A DNA stretch of 64,000 nucleotides from Verrucosispora sioxanthis (GTDB lineage Bacteria > Actinomycetota > Actinomycetes > Mycobacteriales > Micromonosporaceae). Below the pieces are notes generated by a model that worked only from the letters and a program-made list of their open reading frames with translations, had not been told where the DNA came from and searched no databases. The stretch spans positions 164,331 through 228,330 of the forward strand of contig NZ_SAIY01000011.1 in the NCBI RefSeq assembly GCF_010560025.1, in the 5' to 3' direction. A program made the position numbers and the translations under genes. Of this stretch, positions 50,120-58,869 are shown one piece after another (positions within the stretch are counted from its first letter, which is position 1; each line of letters opens with the position of its first letter).

Positions 50120-51475
50120 CTACACCGCATCCATCAACCGGAGAAACTCGTGCACGGCTGAGCGGGCTTGCCACGGTCGGAGGCGACAGCGCAGGCGGAA
50201 CAGCTCTCGGAGCGTACGGGCCGATCCCGCAGCCGAGGCTGCGCCGATCGCCGCTGTAGCGGCCAGCGCCGCATCGTCGGGACGATGTACGGCCACCAGG
50301 GTTTGAGCCTTCAGCGTGGAGAAGTAGGCGAGATCGCGGGCGGAGAAGACAGCAGGGGTCAACGTCGATTCATAAATCTCGACGGCTTGCTCCGGGCGCC
50401 CGGATTCTCCGTAACAGATCGCCGTCTGCACCTTGAATAGAACGGCGTCGTAGTGAGCCGCCAATGATGTGCGGTCCTCGGCGGCGAGGGCGAGGAAGTC
50501 GCGGGCTTCCTTCAGCATGTCGTCAACTTCCCGCTGACCGGTGCCGAGCATCGCCAGACCGCGAGCCTGCTGCTGCACGGCCTCCGCCATGACCCGCGCC
50601 GGGAGTCGCCACGGCCCTTCCCGCGCTGCCTGGGCCAGTCCGAGCATCCTGGCGGCGTCGCGGTCGTCCCATGCTGACTGGCTCTTCTTGATCAACACGT
50701 AGCCCGGTATCGCGAAGTCGGCGGCCTCCATGGCCCACTCCGATGCCCGGTCGCGCCAGTATTCCGCCGGGGACGGCTGACCGCAGTCGCGGTACAGCCA
50801 GCCGGCGAACTCGGCCGCCCGCGCACCGACGGCGAGCAGCGGTTGCCTTACCTGTGGCTTCGCGTCGCGTACGGAGTGCTGGACTAGGGCCACGATGCCC
50901 AGCACCCTAGGTAGCGCGTGCCGGGGACCGTGGACCCGGTCGTCGGTGGCGCATCGGGCCAGTCCGTTGTCGAGGTATCGGACCAGGTCGGCATCCAGGT
51001 AGCGGTGGGCATCGCGTGCCACAGCATGAAACCGGTCGAGATCATCGAGAGCCAGCGCCGCTGGGCCGAGCGTGTGCACTGCCGCGAGCAGACCACCCTT
51101 CGGCCGCGAAACGTCCGGCCCGCGGTCGAGAAGAGGCGATCGCCCGTCGACGTCTTCGCGGTCGACGTAGTCCGGTCCAGGGGGCCGCGGCGGACCACGA
51201 AGGGCAGATGAGCGGTCCACCTGTCGGGCGCGGGCCTGCATCCGGTCATAGTCGGCGACCAGCGCGCCACCGGTGTCGAGAATCTGGTCGCAGCGGACCC
51301 AGAAGTCTCGGCCCACGCTTTGCCGGCCCAACTCGACGTTGGCGACAGTGCTACGCCCGTACAGGGTCAACGGCGCCAGACTGCTCTGGGTGTAGCCGGC
51401 GGCCTTGCGCAGCGCTGCCAGTTTGCGCCCAAGCGCGAAACGGGCTTCGCGGACCTCTTGCGGCGCGCTGGACAT
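50120..51475 (-). CDS. XRE-family transcriptional regulator with TPR-like C-terminus
   Basis: 451 residues. The N-terminal helix-turn-helix is GRKLAALRKAAGYTQSSLAP, LTLYGRSTVANVELGRQSVG, FWVRCDQILDTGGALVADYD. The remainder is helical with tetratricopeptide-like repeats (ARDAHRYLDADLVRYLDNGL, QAVEIYESTLTPAVFSARDL). It shares the HTH signature and the WxRCDQxLDTxGxL block with the regulator at 53995, so the two are paralogues. Such large XRE proteins in Micromonosporaceae are often next to toxin-immunity or secondary-metabolite genes. Confidence 0.88.
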   Translation of the reverse strand: MSSAPQEVREARFALGRKLAALRKAAGYTQSSLAPLTLYGRSTVANVELGRQSVGRDFWVRCDQILDTGGALVADYDRMQARARQVDRSSALRGPPRPPGPDYVDREDVDGRSPLLDRGPDVSRPKGGLLAAVHTLGPAALALDDLDRFHAVARDAHRYLDADLVRYLDNGLARCATDDRVHGPRHALPRVLGIVALVQHSVRDAKPQVRQPLLAVGARAAEFAGWLYRDCGQPSPAEYWRDRASEWAMEAADFAIPGYVLIKKSQSAWDDRDAARMLGLAQAAREGPWRLPARVMAEAVQQQARGLAMLGTGQREVDDMLKEARDFLALAAEDRTSLAAHYDAVLFKVQTAICYGESGRPEQAVEIYESTLTPAVFSARDLAYFSTLKAQTLVAVHRPDDAALAATAAIGAASAAGSARTLRELFRLRCRLRPWQARSAVHEFLRLMDAV

Positions 51476-51637
51476 GGGGCTGGCTTCCTACAGGCGCGGG
51501 TACGGGGTGTTGTCACAGTAGCCGGATTCTGTAGTGATGGGCAGACCCGCCACCCGCCGGGCCGGCTGGTGCGTTTCGGGCGGTGCCGCGGCGCGCATGC
51601 CCTTGCGGCGGGTTGCTGGCGGCTAGGCTGCTGCGAC

Positions 51638-52201
51638 GTGACCGCTATCCCGGAAGCAGTGCACGAGGTCGAGGTCAAGTATCGCCTGGGCGACGAGGCG
51701 GCGCTGGTGGCGGCTTTGGCAGCTCACGGGGTGGTGTTGTCCGACGCGGTGTGTCAGGACGATCAGGCGTATGCGCCGGCGGCGTGGCGGTACGGCATGA
51801 GCAAGATCGGGGTGCCGTTCGCGCGGCTGCGCACCCAGGACGGCCGGCATCTGTTCACCGTCAAGCGGCCGGTGGACAACGAGATGGCCTGTCTGGAGTA
51901 CGAGACCGTGGTGGCCGATCGGGAGCAGATGCACGCCGCGCTGGTGACGATGGGCTTCATGCCGACGGTGCGGATCGTCAAGAGGCGCCGCACCGGTCGA
52001 TGGGATGGGGTGTCGCTGTGCCTGGACGCCGTCGAGGGGCTGGGCGCGTTCGTTGAGGCAGAGGCGTTGATCGGTACTAACGAGTCCGGCCGGGCCGTGC
52101 AGGAGCGCCTGGACGGCCTGGTTCGCTCGCTCGGTGTGCCGGTGACGCGCACAACGGACACGTACGACTCGCTGCTGCGCAGCGCGGCGGCAGCTGGTTA
52201 G
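51638..52201 (+). CDS. CYTH-domain protein (class IV adenylate cyclase/CyaB-like)
   Basis: 187 residues. The family signature ExExK is present in HEVEVKYRLGDEAALV, followed by KIGVPFARLRTQDGRHLFTV, the basic RxKxK-type strand KRPVDNEMACLEYETVVADR, KRRRTGRWDGVSLCLDAVEG, LGAFVEAEALIG and SLGVPVTRTTDTYDSLL. These residues form the triphosphate tunnel. Substrate may be a nucleotide or inorganic triphosphate; the CyaB branch makes cAMP. GTG 51638 is used, with no strong ribosome binding site. Position next to toxin genes gives no functional hint. Confidence 0.88.
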   Translation: MTAIPEAVHEVEVKYRLGDEAALVAALAAHGVVLSDAVCQDDQAYAPAAWRYGMSKIGVPFARLRTQDGRHLFTVKRPVDNEMACLEYETVVADREQMHAALVTMGFMPTVRIVKRRRTGRWDGVSLCLDAVEGLGAFVEAEALIGTNESGRAVQERLDGLVRSLGVPVTRTTDTYDSLLRSAAAAG

Positions 52202-52319
52202 AACAGCGGCGTGGCGTCGAGTCCCGGGCACCTTACCCACGGTGGTTGTGTCCCGCCGGTGTGCGTCTCTACGCTGCCACGGTCCGCTGTGGATGCGAGG
52301 CGTTGAGCGGGGTGGTGCG

Positions 52320-52847
52320 ATGTCGCTGACCGACAGCATCGGTGTCGACGTGCAGTCGATGACGGCGGGTGTGGCTCGGGCGCAGCAGGAGGCAGCAGCG
52401 GCCGACCATGGTGTCGAGCAGATCGCCGCTCGGGCGGTGGCCTCCGGTTTCGTCGGTATCACGGCGGGTCTGGCTCGGGTGCGGCAGATGATCGGGCAGG
52501 CCCGATCCCGGCTGACAGAGGCCGCGGATGTTCTGGGTGAAGCGTCCCGGGCGGTGGGCTCGGTGGGGCGGCAGCCCTCACCTCAGGAGACCATCGCCGC
52601 CCTCACACCGGCGATCGCGGCGTTGACGACAGCCGAGGGCAGCGTGACGGCGGCGGCGTCCGCGATCGATGATGCGCGGCGTCTGGCCACGACGGCGCTG
52701 CAGGGCGGGCAGCCGGGCCCGACGCTGGCGCGCCTGCAGCAGATGCTGCAGATCCTGGCCGCCGTCCGCGTTCAGGGGACTACGGCCCGGCAACACGTCG
52801 ACGCGGCACTGGCACAGGCCAGACAGGTCGGTGACCTGGGAAACTAG
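52320..52847 (+). CDS. Helical partner protein of the deaminase toxin (DUF6244-like)
   Basis: 175 residues, almost entirely Ala/Gln/Arg-rich helix with no membrane segment: MSLTDSIGVDVQSMTAGVAR, LARVRQMIGQARSRLTEAAD, VLGEASRAVGS and ATTALQGGQPGPTLARLQQM. The pattern is that of the WXG100-like/DUF6244 helical proteins that precede polymorphic toxins in Micromonosporaceae. ATG 52320. It ends 2 nt before the toxin gene, so both are one transcription unit. It may be the secretion-targeting or carrier part of a split effector. Confidence 0.65.
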   Translation: MSLTDSIGVDVQSMTAGVARAQQEAAAADHGVEQIAARAVASGFVGITAGLARVRQMIGQARSRLTEAADVLGEASRAVGSVGRQPSPQETIAALTPAIAALTTAEGSVTAAASAIDDARRLATTALQGGQPGPTLARLQQMLQILAAVRVQGTTARQHVDAALAQARQVGDLGN

Positions 52848-52849
52848 CG

Positions 52850-53452
52850 ATGGGCGGCGGAAGCAACGACCGACCGCCCGCCACACCCCCAGCAGCCGAC
52901 GATGCGACACGACCCCAGCACGATCCCGGTGGCGACGCGGGTGGACCGAGCGGGCAACCGACGGCGGGTGTCCCACGGCCGGTCGGCCCCGGCTGGGTAC
53001 CAGCCGATCCGGCGACCCTGCCCAAACGCGTACGCCACGCCGTCCACCATTTCCAGCCTCGCCACGCTGGCGCGACCCGGCCCACCCTCGGCGTGTTCAA
53101 CGGCGTGGAGATCTACTCAGGAGGCGGTGACCGGTCCCTGGCCGCCGACCTGGACCACGATCCGCTACGCGGACCACCAGTCACCTTCTACGACCACGCA
53201 GAGTCCAAAGCCGCCGCGCGAATGCGCCACACCAACGCTCGGGAAGCCGACCTCGCGATCGACAACACCGTCTGCGGCAGCAACGACCGGGACCAGAGCT
53301 ACCCCTGGACCTGCGACAAGATGCTTCCCGCCATCCTCCCGGCGGGTAGCCGCCTACGCGTGTGGGTCACCCGCGACGGCGGAACCACATGGTGGCACCG
53401 TGTCTACACCGGCACCGGAGAAAGGATCACCCGTGACACTACTGCTACGTGA
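52850..53452 (+). CDS. SCP1.201/DddA-like deaminase toxin
   Basis: 200 residues. A Pro/Gly/Ala-rich first third (no signal or trafficking domain) leads into a deaminase fold: GVEIYSGG, then the catalytic HAE motif in TFYDHAESKAAARMRHTNAR (His116, Glu118), the strand ADLAIDNTVCG, and C142 and C155 as zinc ligands, then KMLPAILPAGSRLRVWVTRD. The order HAExxAAxxMR...AxLxIDN...C...C...LPxxLPxGxxL is that of SCP1.201-like deaminases, the family of the double-stranded-DNA cytosine deaminase DddA. The two Cys are 13 residues apart, unlike the short CxxC of DddA, so substrate may differ. The immunity gene overlaps its 3' end by 20 nt. Confidence 0.8.
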   Translation: MGGGSNDRPPATPPAADDATRPQHDPGGDAGGPSGQPTAGVPRPVGPGWVPADPATLPKRVRHAVHHFQPRHAGATRPTLGVFNGVEIYSGGGDRSLAADLDHDPLRGPPVTFYDHAESKAAARMRHTNAREADLAIDNTVCGSNDRDQSYPWTCDKMLPAILPAGSRLRVWVTRDGGTTWWHRVYTGTGERITRDTTAT

Positions 53453-53822
53453 CTACCACGGTCACGCCTACGACGCGACCGGCCCCGACGACGCCGGACA
53501 CTGGTTCGACGAACAGACCCAGACGATCATGCCCCACGGAGGATGCGGACAAACCCTCACGATCGGCACCGACGACAAGCCGGTCCTCCGCATCGACATC
53601 GACATCGATGCCGACCGCGCAGCAGTGCAGTGGCTACCCGACGGCAGCTACGCCACCGAACACGAAGCCGACACACCAATCACCGTCTACGAATCACCCG
53701 ACACCGGCCTGATAGACATCTCCCCCGAACTCGCCCGAGTGTCCCCCGTAACAGCCCGAGCAGCCCTCATCGACTACGCCACCACACGCCAACGACCCAC
53801 CACCATCGACTGGAGCCACTGA
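53433..53822 (+). CDS. Imm1-family immunity protein
   Basis: 129 residues. The Imm1 fold is recognisable from LRIDIDIDADRAAVQWLPDG, PITVYESPDTGLIDISPELA and RVSPVTARAALIDYATTRQR ending PTTIDWSH. GTG 53433, with AAAGG upstream, starts within the toxin gene, a usual arrangement that secures immunity during toxin translation. Imm1 proteins neutralise SCP1.201-like deaminases, so the pair forms a self-consistent toxin-immunity module. Confidence 0.85.
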   Translation: MTLLLRDYHGHAYDATGPDDAGHWFDEQTQTIMPHGGCGQTLTIGTDDKPVLRIDIDIDADRAAVQWLPDGSYATEHEADTPITVYESPDTGLIDISPELARVSPVTARAALIDYATTRQRPTTIDWSH

Positions 53823-53994
53823 GACCAGTCCCTTCATGACCCGCCGCATGCTGGACGAATCGGCACACCGACAGCGGTGCGTGGACGACCAGCGTAGCCA
53901 CGCCCGCACGGTAGTGTGACTGCCACCATACGGCGGATCCTTTGACGTTCGGATTTCCCTCAGGTCAGCGGGAGGGCGATCCGGGGAGGCTGCG

Positions 53995-55283
53995 ATGGCA
54001 GACCCACATGAGCTGAGCGAGATGTGGCGCACGCTCGGACAGCAGCTGGCCACCTTTCGCAAATCAGCCGGTCATACCCAGCACGAGTTGGCACCCATGG
54101 TCAACTACGGGCGCAGCACGATCGCGAACGTCGAGGTCGGCCGCCAGCACGCGCCCAGATCCTTCTGGGAACGCTGCGATCAGGTTCTGGATACGGACGG
54201 CCACTTGACCAGGGCATACGATCGTCTCCACGTGCTGCGGCATGCGCCCAGTCCTTCAGATCGAATGGCCCCTCACCATCAGGTGATGCCAGGTGGGCAG
54301 TTCGACATCGAGCCCCGCAGGAGCCAGATATGCAACGTCGAGATCTCCTCACCGCCATCGTGGCGATCGCTTCCACCGGCACCATTCCCGCACCCACCAG
54401 CCCGGGATCGCGTCTCAGTGATATGGATGTGCAAGGGATGGCCCGACGTACCGCGCGGCTACGGCGGCTCGACAACTACCTCGGCGGCACGGATACTCTG
54501 CCGCTCTACGAGGCCGAGATCCGCAGCACCATCACCACGCTACGCACTGGCACATTCAGCGACTCAACCGGCAGAGCGCTGCTGTCGCTGCTGGCAGAAC
54601 AAGCCCAACGGGCAGGCTGGGCGGCTTTCGACGGAGGAAACGAGAACTACGCGGCCACGCTCTTTACCAAGAGCCGATCGATCGCGATGGAGATCGGCAA
54701 CCAACTGTTGGCCGCCAACGCGCTGGCCTTGCTGGCCTACCAACGGGCGAGCCTCGGCCGGCCTAACCTCTCCGCTGCCGAAGCGTCGCGACTGCCGACC
54801 GATGCGAGATTCAACCCTATCGTCCGGGCGCTGCTGCTTGAGCGGCTGGCATTCACCTACGCCGTCGCAGGCCTCGAACGCCAGGCAGGCCATGCTCTCG
54901 ACGAGGCACACGACGCCCTTGACCAGCCCGTCGATGATCCTGCCCCTGACTGGGCAGCATGGGTTGACCGCGACGAACGCCGGATCATGACAGGCAGGGT
55001 CTGGTCTGAACTACGAAGGCCATTGCGTGCGGTACCAGAACTGGAAGAGACCTTGGACCGGTTCAACGATATGTACGCACGGGACAAGGCTCTGTACTCC
55101 ACCTGGCTCGCGAGCGCCTACCTCGACGCAGGGGAAGCCGAGCAAGCTGCCCATGTACTGATGCGGTCAAAGCGGCTATGCGAAGGCATCGCCTCCCCCC
55201 GCCCCACTGCCCGCATCAATGCCCTTCGAGAACGGCTCCTGCCCTACCGGGACGTCGTCCCGATCGCAGAAGCCCTCGCGTAG
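53995..55283 (+). pseudogene. XRE-family transcriptional regulator, frameshifted
   Basis: Restored length about 429 residues. The N-terminal HTH (GQQLATFRKSAGHTQHELAP, MVNYGRSTIANVEVGRQHAP, FWERCDQVLDTDGHLTRAYD) runs to about 54318. At a CCCC run the frame slips; adding one C joins FDIEP to PQEPDMQRRDLLTAIVAIAS. The rest is a helical TPR-like domain (LLSLLAEQAQRAGWAAFDGG, FDGGNENYAATLFTKSRSIA, GEAEQAAHVLMRSKRLC) ending VPIAEALA. It is a paralogue of the regulator at 50120. Placed right behind the toxin-immunity pair, it may once have controlled it; if the frameshift is real it is inactive. Confidence 0.75.
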
Positions 55284-55287
55284 ACGG

Positions 55288-55629
55288 TCATCGCCCCTCA
55301 GCGTCGCCACCGGCGCCCATGACGCCCTGTACCCACTGTAGATAAGACGGCGCACCTGCGAGCACCTCTACCGCGACAATCTCCGGATTGGACCACTCGT
55401 GGTGTTCTCTCAGGTGGCACTCCAGCCGGGGATAGACCTCGGCACTGGTCCTGAGCACGACCTGCCATTCCTGGCCGGTGCCGAACGATCCCTCGTGCCA
55501 GAACACCGACTCGACCGGCCCAACGACCTGGCCACCCGCTGCCAGCCGCTCCCGCACCGCACCCTGCGCCAACCGCCGTGCGACCTCCAGGCTGCCGGCA
55601 GCCGTGTACACATACAGCACCCCACTCAT
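55288..55629 (-). CDS. cutA: CutA-like divalent-cation tolerance protein
   Basis: 113 residues from ATG 55629. The CutA1 ferredoxin-like fold is shown by MSGVLYVYTAAGSLEVARRL, AQGAVRERLAAGGQVVGPVE, VFWHEGSFGTGQEWQVVLRT and the end ECHLREHHEWSNPEIVAVEV. The conserved SxFWW-type motif is VESVFWHEG. CutA forms trimers that bind copper or other cations; its exact role is unclear. Codons upstream to 55686 are unlikely to be translated. Confidence 0.85.
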   Translation of the reverse strand: MSGVLYVYTAAGSLEVARRLAQGAVRERLAAGGQVVGPVESVFWHEGSFGTGQEWQVVLRTSAEVYPRLECHLREHHEWSNPEIVAVEVLAGAPSYLQWVQGVMGAGGDAEGR

Positions 55630-55844
55630 GAGGCAAACACTACGCATCAGCAGCGGGGCGGCCGATCCTCGGCGCGTTGGGCGCAACGTCCGGCCGACCT
55701 ACCGGAAGGCCCGACTGCGACGGCAGCGCCAGCCACGCACGGACAGGTACGACAACCGATGCTGACCGTGTCACCGGCTGGCTTAGCTGCCAGCAGCGCC
55801 GCCGGTCGGCCTAGCGCCACCCCAGCCCCAACGACGAGCTGAGG

Positions 55845-56280
55845 TCACTCGGCCAAGGGCACCGTCGCGACCGTCGTCCATCGGTAGGAGCGGTTCTCTC
55901 GTCGGAGCGCGATCAGCGGCACCTGCCTGATCGTCACCCGCGCAGGAGGCTGGTCACGGAGTTCGGCCAGCCGGGCGCGTATGGGTTCGGTTGGTGCTGG
56001 TGCGCCGCTGTAGGCGACGGTGACGTGCGGCCGGAATCCCTGCGCGGGCTCGGGGACGCTGGGCCACACCGTGCCGAGGGCGTCCCGGATGGTGGCGCGT
56101 AGGTGTTCGACGCGGTCCCAGGGCCGGACGAGCAGGCCGACTCCTTCGGCGTCGGGGTCGACCAGGCCGAGAGACAGCTCCAGCGGCGGCAGATCGGCGC
56201 TACGTCGCCGGGTCTCGGCGACAATCGCCTTGATGTCGGCGTCGCTCACCTCGTCAGTGAAACCGAGTCCTGGGGCCGAC
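55845..56280 (-). pseudogene. 2'-5' RNA ligase/2H phosphoesterase, 5'-truncated
   Basis: The C-terminal two-thirds of a 2H phosphoesterase: TDEVSDADIKAIVAETRRRS, PPLELSLGLVDPDAEGVGLL, WDRVEHLRATIRDALGTVWP, then the catalytic HVTVAYS (His-x-Thr) in FRPHVTVAYSGAPAPTEPIR. The first HxT motif and the start are missing because similarity stops at 56280, exactly where an IS630 transposase fragment begins. The gene is therefore broken by an insertion and lacks one catalytic half. Confidence 0.75.
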
Positions 56281-56505
56281 CTGGTGTTCCTACCGACGTA
56301 TGCGTCGTGGCTGAACTGGATCGAAGCCGAGTTCGCCGCCGTGCGGTACTTCGCCCTCAACGGCACCGACCACCGCACCCACGCCGAACAGGATGCCGCC
56401 ATCGGCGCCTACATCCGCTGGCGCAACCAGCACGCCAGACCAAAATCAGGATTCGCCACCGGATCCGAGATCCGCCATCCGGATTACCCGTTCAAGGCTG
56501 CATGA
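56281..56505 (+). mobile_element. IS630-family transposase, C-terminal fragment
   Basis: 75 codons reading LVFLPTYASWLNWIEAEFAA, VRYFALNGTDHRTHAEQDAA, IGAYIRWRNQHARPKSGFAT to the stop 56505. The PTYASWLNWIE block holds the last catalytic Glu of IS630 DDE enzymes. The rest of the transposase is absent. The left junction truncates the phosphoesterase gene. Confidence 0.85.
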
Positions 56506-56596
56506 CGAGGCACTAGGAGCAAGGAAAAGAAATGAAACACGTGAGCCCGCAGAATTCCTTCCCATTACACGATAGCGAACCACCTTGACCAGACTC

Positions 56597-56995
56597 TTAT
56601 CGAGATACGGGTTCGGGGTCTGTCAGAATTAGCGAGGTCGAACCGCCATCAGAGACGCTGATTGACGCCGTTAGCGTCTCAGACAGCGCAATTGATTCAG
56701 CAGCAACGGAAAGCTCGCCGCTATATTCCGGCGGGATTCGAATGCCCACACGCCCCCGGGCATCCGTATGCCCAGTCGCCAACGTGCGGCTATCGGCGGC
56801 ATAAACGGCTACGCGAACTTGCGGGAGTGGGAGCAACAAGCAGTTGGCACTGCCCCTCGTTGGACAAAAGGACAGCTGAACGAGCACGTCGAGTTTCTTG
56901 CTCTCATCCCCAGCAGAGGTGCAGGATGCAAACAACGGTGTCAGTAGCAATAGTAGCGCCGCTACAAGGAGCTTCCTGCTTCTACCTCTCACCAT
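56597..56995 (-). CDS. Lipoprotein with a carboxypeptidase-regulatory-like domain
   Basis: 132 residues. A type II signal (LLVAALLLLLTPLFASC, lipobox LFASC with Cys at about residue 25) leads to a beta-rich domain: VRVAVYAADSRTLATGHTDA, RGRVGIRIPPEYSGELSVAA. This is the short prealbumin-like fold often found in regulatory lipoproteins. Two further Cys (SFCPTRGSANCLLL) could form a disulfide. Base composition in this stretch is lower in GC than the window average. ATG 56995 with AAAAGGGG close upstream. Function unknown. Confidence 0.6.
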   Translation of the reverse strand: MVRGRSRKLLVAALLLLLTPLFASCTSAGDESKKLDVLVQLSFCPTRGSANCLLLPLPQVRVAVYAADSRTLATGHTDARGRVGIRIPPEYSGELSVAAESIALSETLTASISVSDGGSTSLILTDPEPVSR

Positions 56996-57084
56996 TGAAG
57001 CCCCTTTTCCGATGGCTAATAAGCTGACCTAGCGACATCCCAGGTCGACGCACGGAAGCCGAATGTCGCCGATTATTCTACAAC

Positions 57085-57985
57085 GAGCCTCTTCATCGTG
57101 ATGGTGCTGGTCACGGTGGTTGCAGGGAGGCAGTGTCGGCTCCCGGTAGGACAGCAGTCGACCAAGATCCGATGCCCCAACCGGGAGCCTCGCTGTGCTG
57201 TCTTACCCGTCAACGGTCGCGCTGTCCAGCCGCACCCTGAACCACCTGACCGACCTCATCCGTGCCGAACGCACCCGCCGCCGCAGCCGGTGGCGACGTC
57301 TTGATGCCGGCCAGCAGGCCCTGCTTGCTTTGGCCCATCTGCGCAACGGTGACACCATCTCCCGTCTGGCCTGCGGCTTCGCGGTCAGCGTCACGGCGGC
57401 CTGGCGGTACGTCCGAGAAGCCATCGACCTACTCGCCGCGCACACCGAGGACCTGAACGCAGCCATGCGACGCATCACCCAGCTCGTGTACGTGATCCTG
57501 GACGGCACCCTGATCCCGATCGATCGGGTCGCGGACCAGAAGCCGTACTACTCCGGCAAGCACAAACGCCACGGGGTAAACGTGCAGGTCATCGCGGACT
57601 GCAAGGGACGTCTCCTCTGGGCCTCACCCGGCCTGCCCGGCGCCGCGCACGACCTGACCGCCGCACGCACACACGACCTCATCGACGCTCTGAGCCGCGC
57701 CACCGTGATGACCTTCGCTGACAAGGCGTACCAGGGCGCTGGCGGCAGCATCCGCACCCCGTTCAGGCGCCGTCATCACCGACTGCGACTGTCCCGCCGG
57801 CAGAAGACCGTCAACCGGCACCACGCCAAGATCCGAGCCGTCGGCGAACGCGCCGTCGCCACCCTCAAGGACTGGAAGATCCTGGCAAAGCTCCGCTGCT
57901 GCCCCCGACGTGCCACCGCGATCGTCCAGGCCATCCTCGCCCTACATCACATTCGGACCAGCCAAAACCCACGATGAAAGGGCTC
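57085..57985 (+). mobile_element. IS5-like insertion sequence (complete, about 0.9 kb)
   Basis: Imperfect inverted repeats of about 28-30 bp at 57085-57112 and 57956-57985 share GAGCC, TTCATCGTG and GCTGGTC at matching positions. The repeats are flanked by AAC on both sides, a possible 3-bp target duplication. One transposase gene fills the element. Confidence 0.8.
57195..57977 (+). CDS. IS5-family transposase (DDE_Tnp_4 type)
   Basis: 260 residues. N-terminal helix-turn-helix (LALAHLRNGDTISRLACGFA, VSVTAAWRYVREAIDLLAAH) followed by the DDE nuclease: first Asp in YVILDGTLIPIDRVADQKPY, HGVNVQVIADCKGRLLWASP, GAAHDLTAARTHDLIDALS, second Asp in MTFADKAYQGAGGSIRTPFR, and the catalytic Glu in HHAKIRAVGERAVATLKDWK. 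GTG 57195. All motifs are intact, so it may be active. It lies in a lower-GC patch. Confidence 0.93.
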   Translation: MLSYPSTVALSSRTLNHLTDLIRAERTRRRSRWRRLDAGQQALLALAHLRNGDTISRLACGFAVSVTAAWRYVREAIDLLAAHTEDLNAAMRRITQLVYVILDGTLIPIDRVADQKPYYSGKHKRHGVNVQVIADCKGRLLWASPGLPGAAHDLTAARTHDLIDALSRATVMTFADKAYQGAGGSIRTPFRRRHHRLRLSRRQKTVNRHHAKIRAVGERAVATLKDWKILAKLRCCPRRATAIVQAILALHHIRTSQNPR

Positions 57986-58005
57986 AACATTAGTTGCGAC
58001 GCCGA

Positions 58006-58035
58006 CCCCGACCCCCGATAAGTTGGGGGTCGGGG
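58006..58035 (-). terminator. Hairpin terminator
   Basis: CCCCGACCCCC and GGGGGTCGGGG form a perfect 11-bp stem with an 8-nt loop (58017-58024), 16 nt beyond the stop of the secreted-protein gene on the minus strand. Confidence 0.85.
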
Positions 58036-58050
58036 GAGTTGTTAAGTTTC

Positions 58051-58869
58051 CTAGCACCAGAACTTTCCGGAACTTGGGCTAGCACCTAGCCACTTCTTGT
58101 CACTGTTGTTCCATCCTACCGACAGGCTGTAAGGGCCAACACCGACGGAATTAATGCTCGAATCCGCCCAAGTGTGCCCTAGATGCGAGAAGAATTGATG
58201 GCAGCTGTTCGAGCTAAAGAAACCGAATTCAAAAACTAGAGTTCCACTGAAAGCATTATACTGCGCCATGTATTCGTCGCAGTAAGGTTGACCATTGCTG
58301 CAGTTGGTAGAGTTGTACTTCACGGCATTACCCACACGGTCCTGGAAGCGAATTGCCGTACCGAACTCGTTTGTCTGGTACGCCGTGGTGTGCGTCGCGC
58401 AGTTGCCGAAGGCCGGCGTGAACCCGCTAGGCACCGAACTGGGGCACGTAGTGGCCGTTCCTCGAACATAGTATATAGCCCGACTGACACGGATGGCGAT
58501 CAAGTCCGGCCCGCCTACAGCACCCGGAAGTAGCGGAGAATCTCCGGACCACTTATTATTCACCCACCTGAAGCTAGTCGAAGCGTAGTAGGTACCCTGA
58601 CCGTGGTCGTAATAGATTTCTGGAATCGAGACTGGAGCATCCCATTCATCAGAAAGCAGCCGAGGGCTAGGCTCATCCGTAGAAACTTTACGCAGTCCGA
58701 GCTCCTCCAAGATCCTCGCGTCGCTCGCACCCGCGTCCTTCATATGCGCGAGGGCCTCGTCCTTGCGATCCAGCTCGCCTGGACTTGCGCTAGCTGGGCT
58801 CACGTACATCGGTGCTGCAGCGGCGATAACGATGACACAGAGGGCCCGAATCGACAGCAGTCTTCTCAC
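58051..58869 (-). CDS. Secreted Cys-containing protein of unknown family
   Basis: 272 residues from GTG 58869. A Sec signal (LLSIRALCVIVIAAAAPMYV, cleavage near PASASP) is followed by a helical segment with KDAGASDARILEELGLRKVS, then a beta-rich domain with aromatic residues: YDHGQGTYYASTSFRWVNNK, SRAIYYVRGTATTCPSSVPS, RFQDRVGNAVKYNSTNCSNG, FGFFSSNSCHQFFSHLGHTW and a terminal Cys. Six Cys suggest disulfides. The VNNKWSG and DKKWLGASP blocks resemble adhesion or lectin-like beta domains, but no family is clear. AAGGAG precedes the start at 4 nt. The gene is noticeably lower in GC than its surroundings and is probably acquired. Confidence 0.7.
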   Translation of the reverse strand: MRRLLSIRALCVIVIAAAAPMYVSPASASPGELDRKDEALAHMKDAGASDARILEELGLRKVSTDEPSPRLLSDEWDAPVSIPEIYYDHGQGTYYASTSFRWVNNKWSGDSPLLPGAVGGPDLIAIRVSRAIYYVRGTATTCPSSVPSGFTPAFGNCATHTTAYQTNEFGTAIRFQDRVGNAVKYNSTNCSNGQPYCDEYMAQYNAFSGTLVFEFGFFSSNSCHQFFSHLGHTWADSSINSVGVGPYSLSVGWNNSDKKWLGASPSSGKFWC

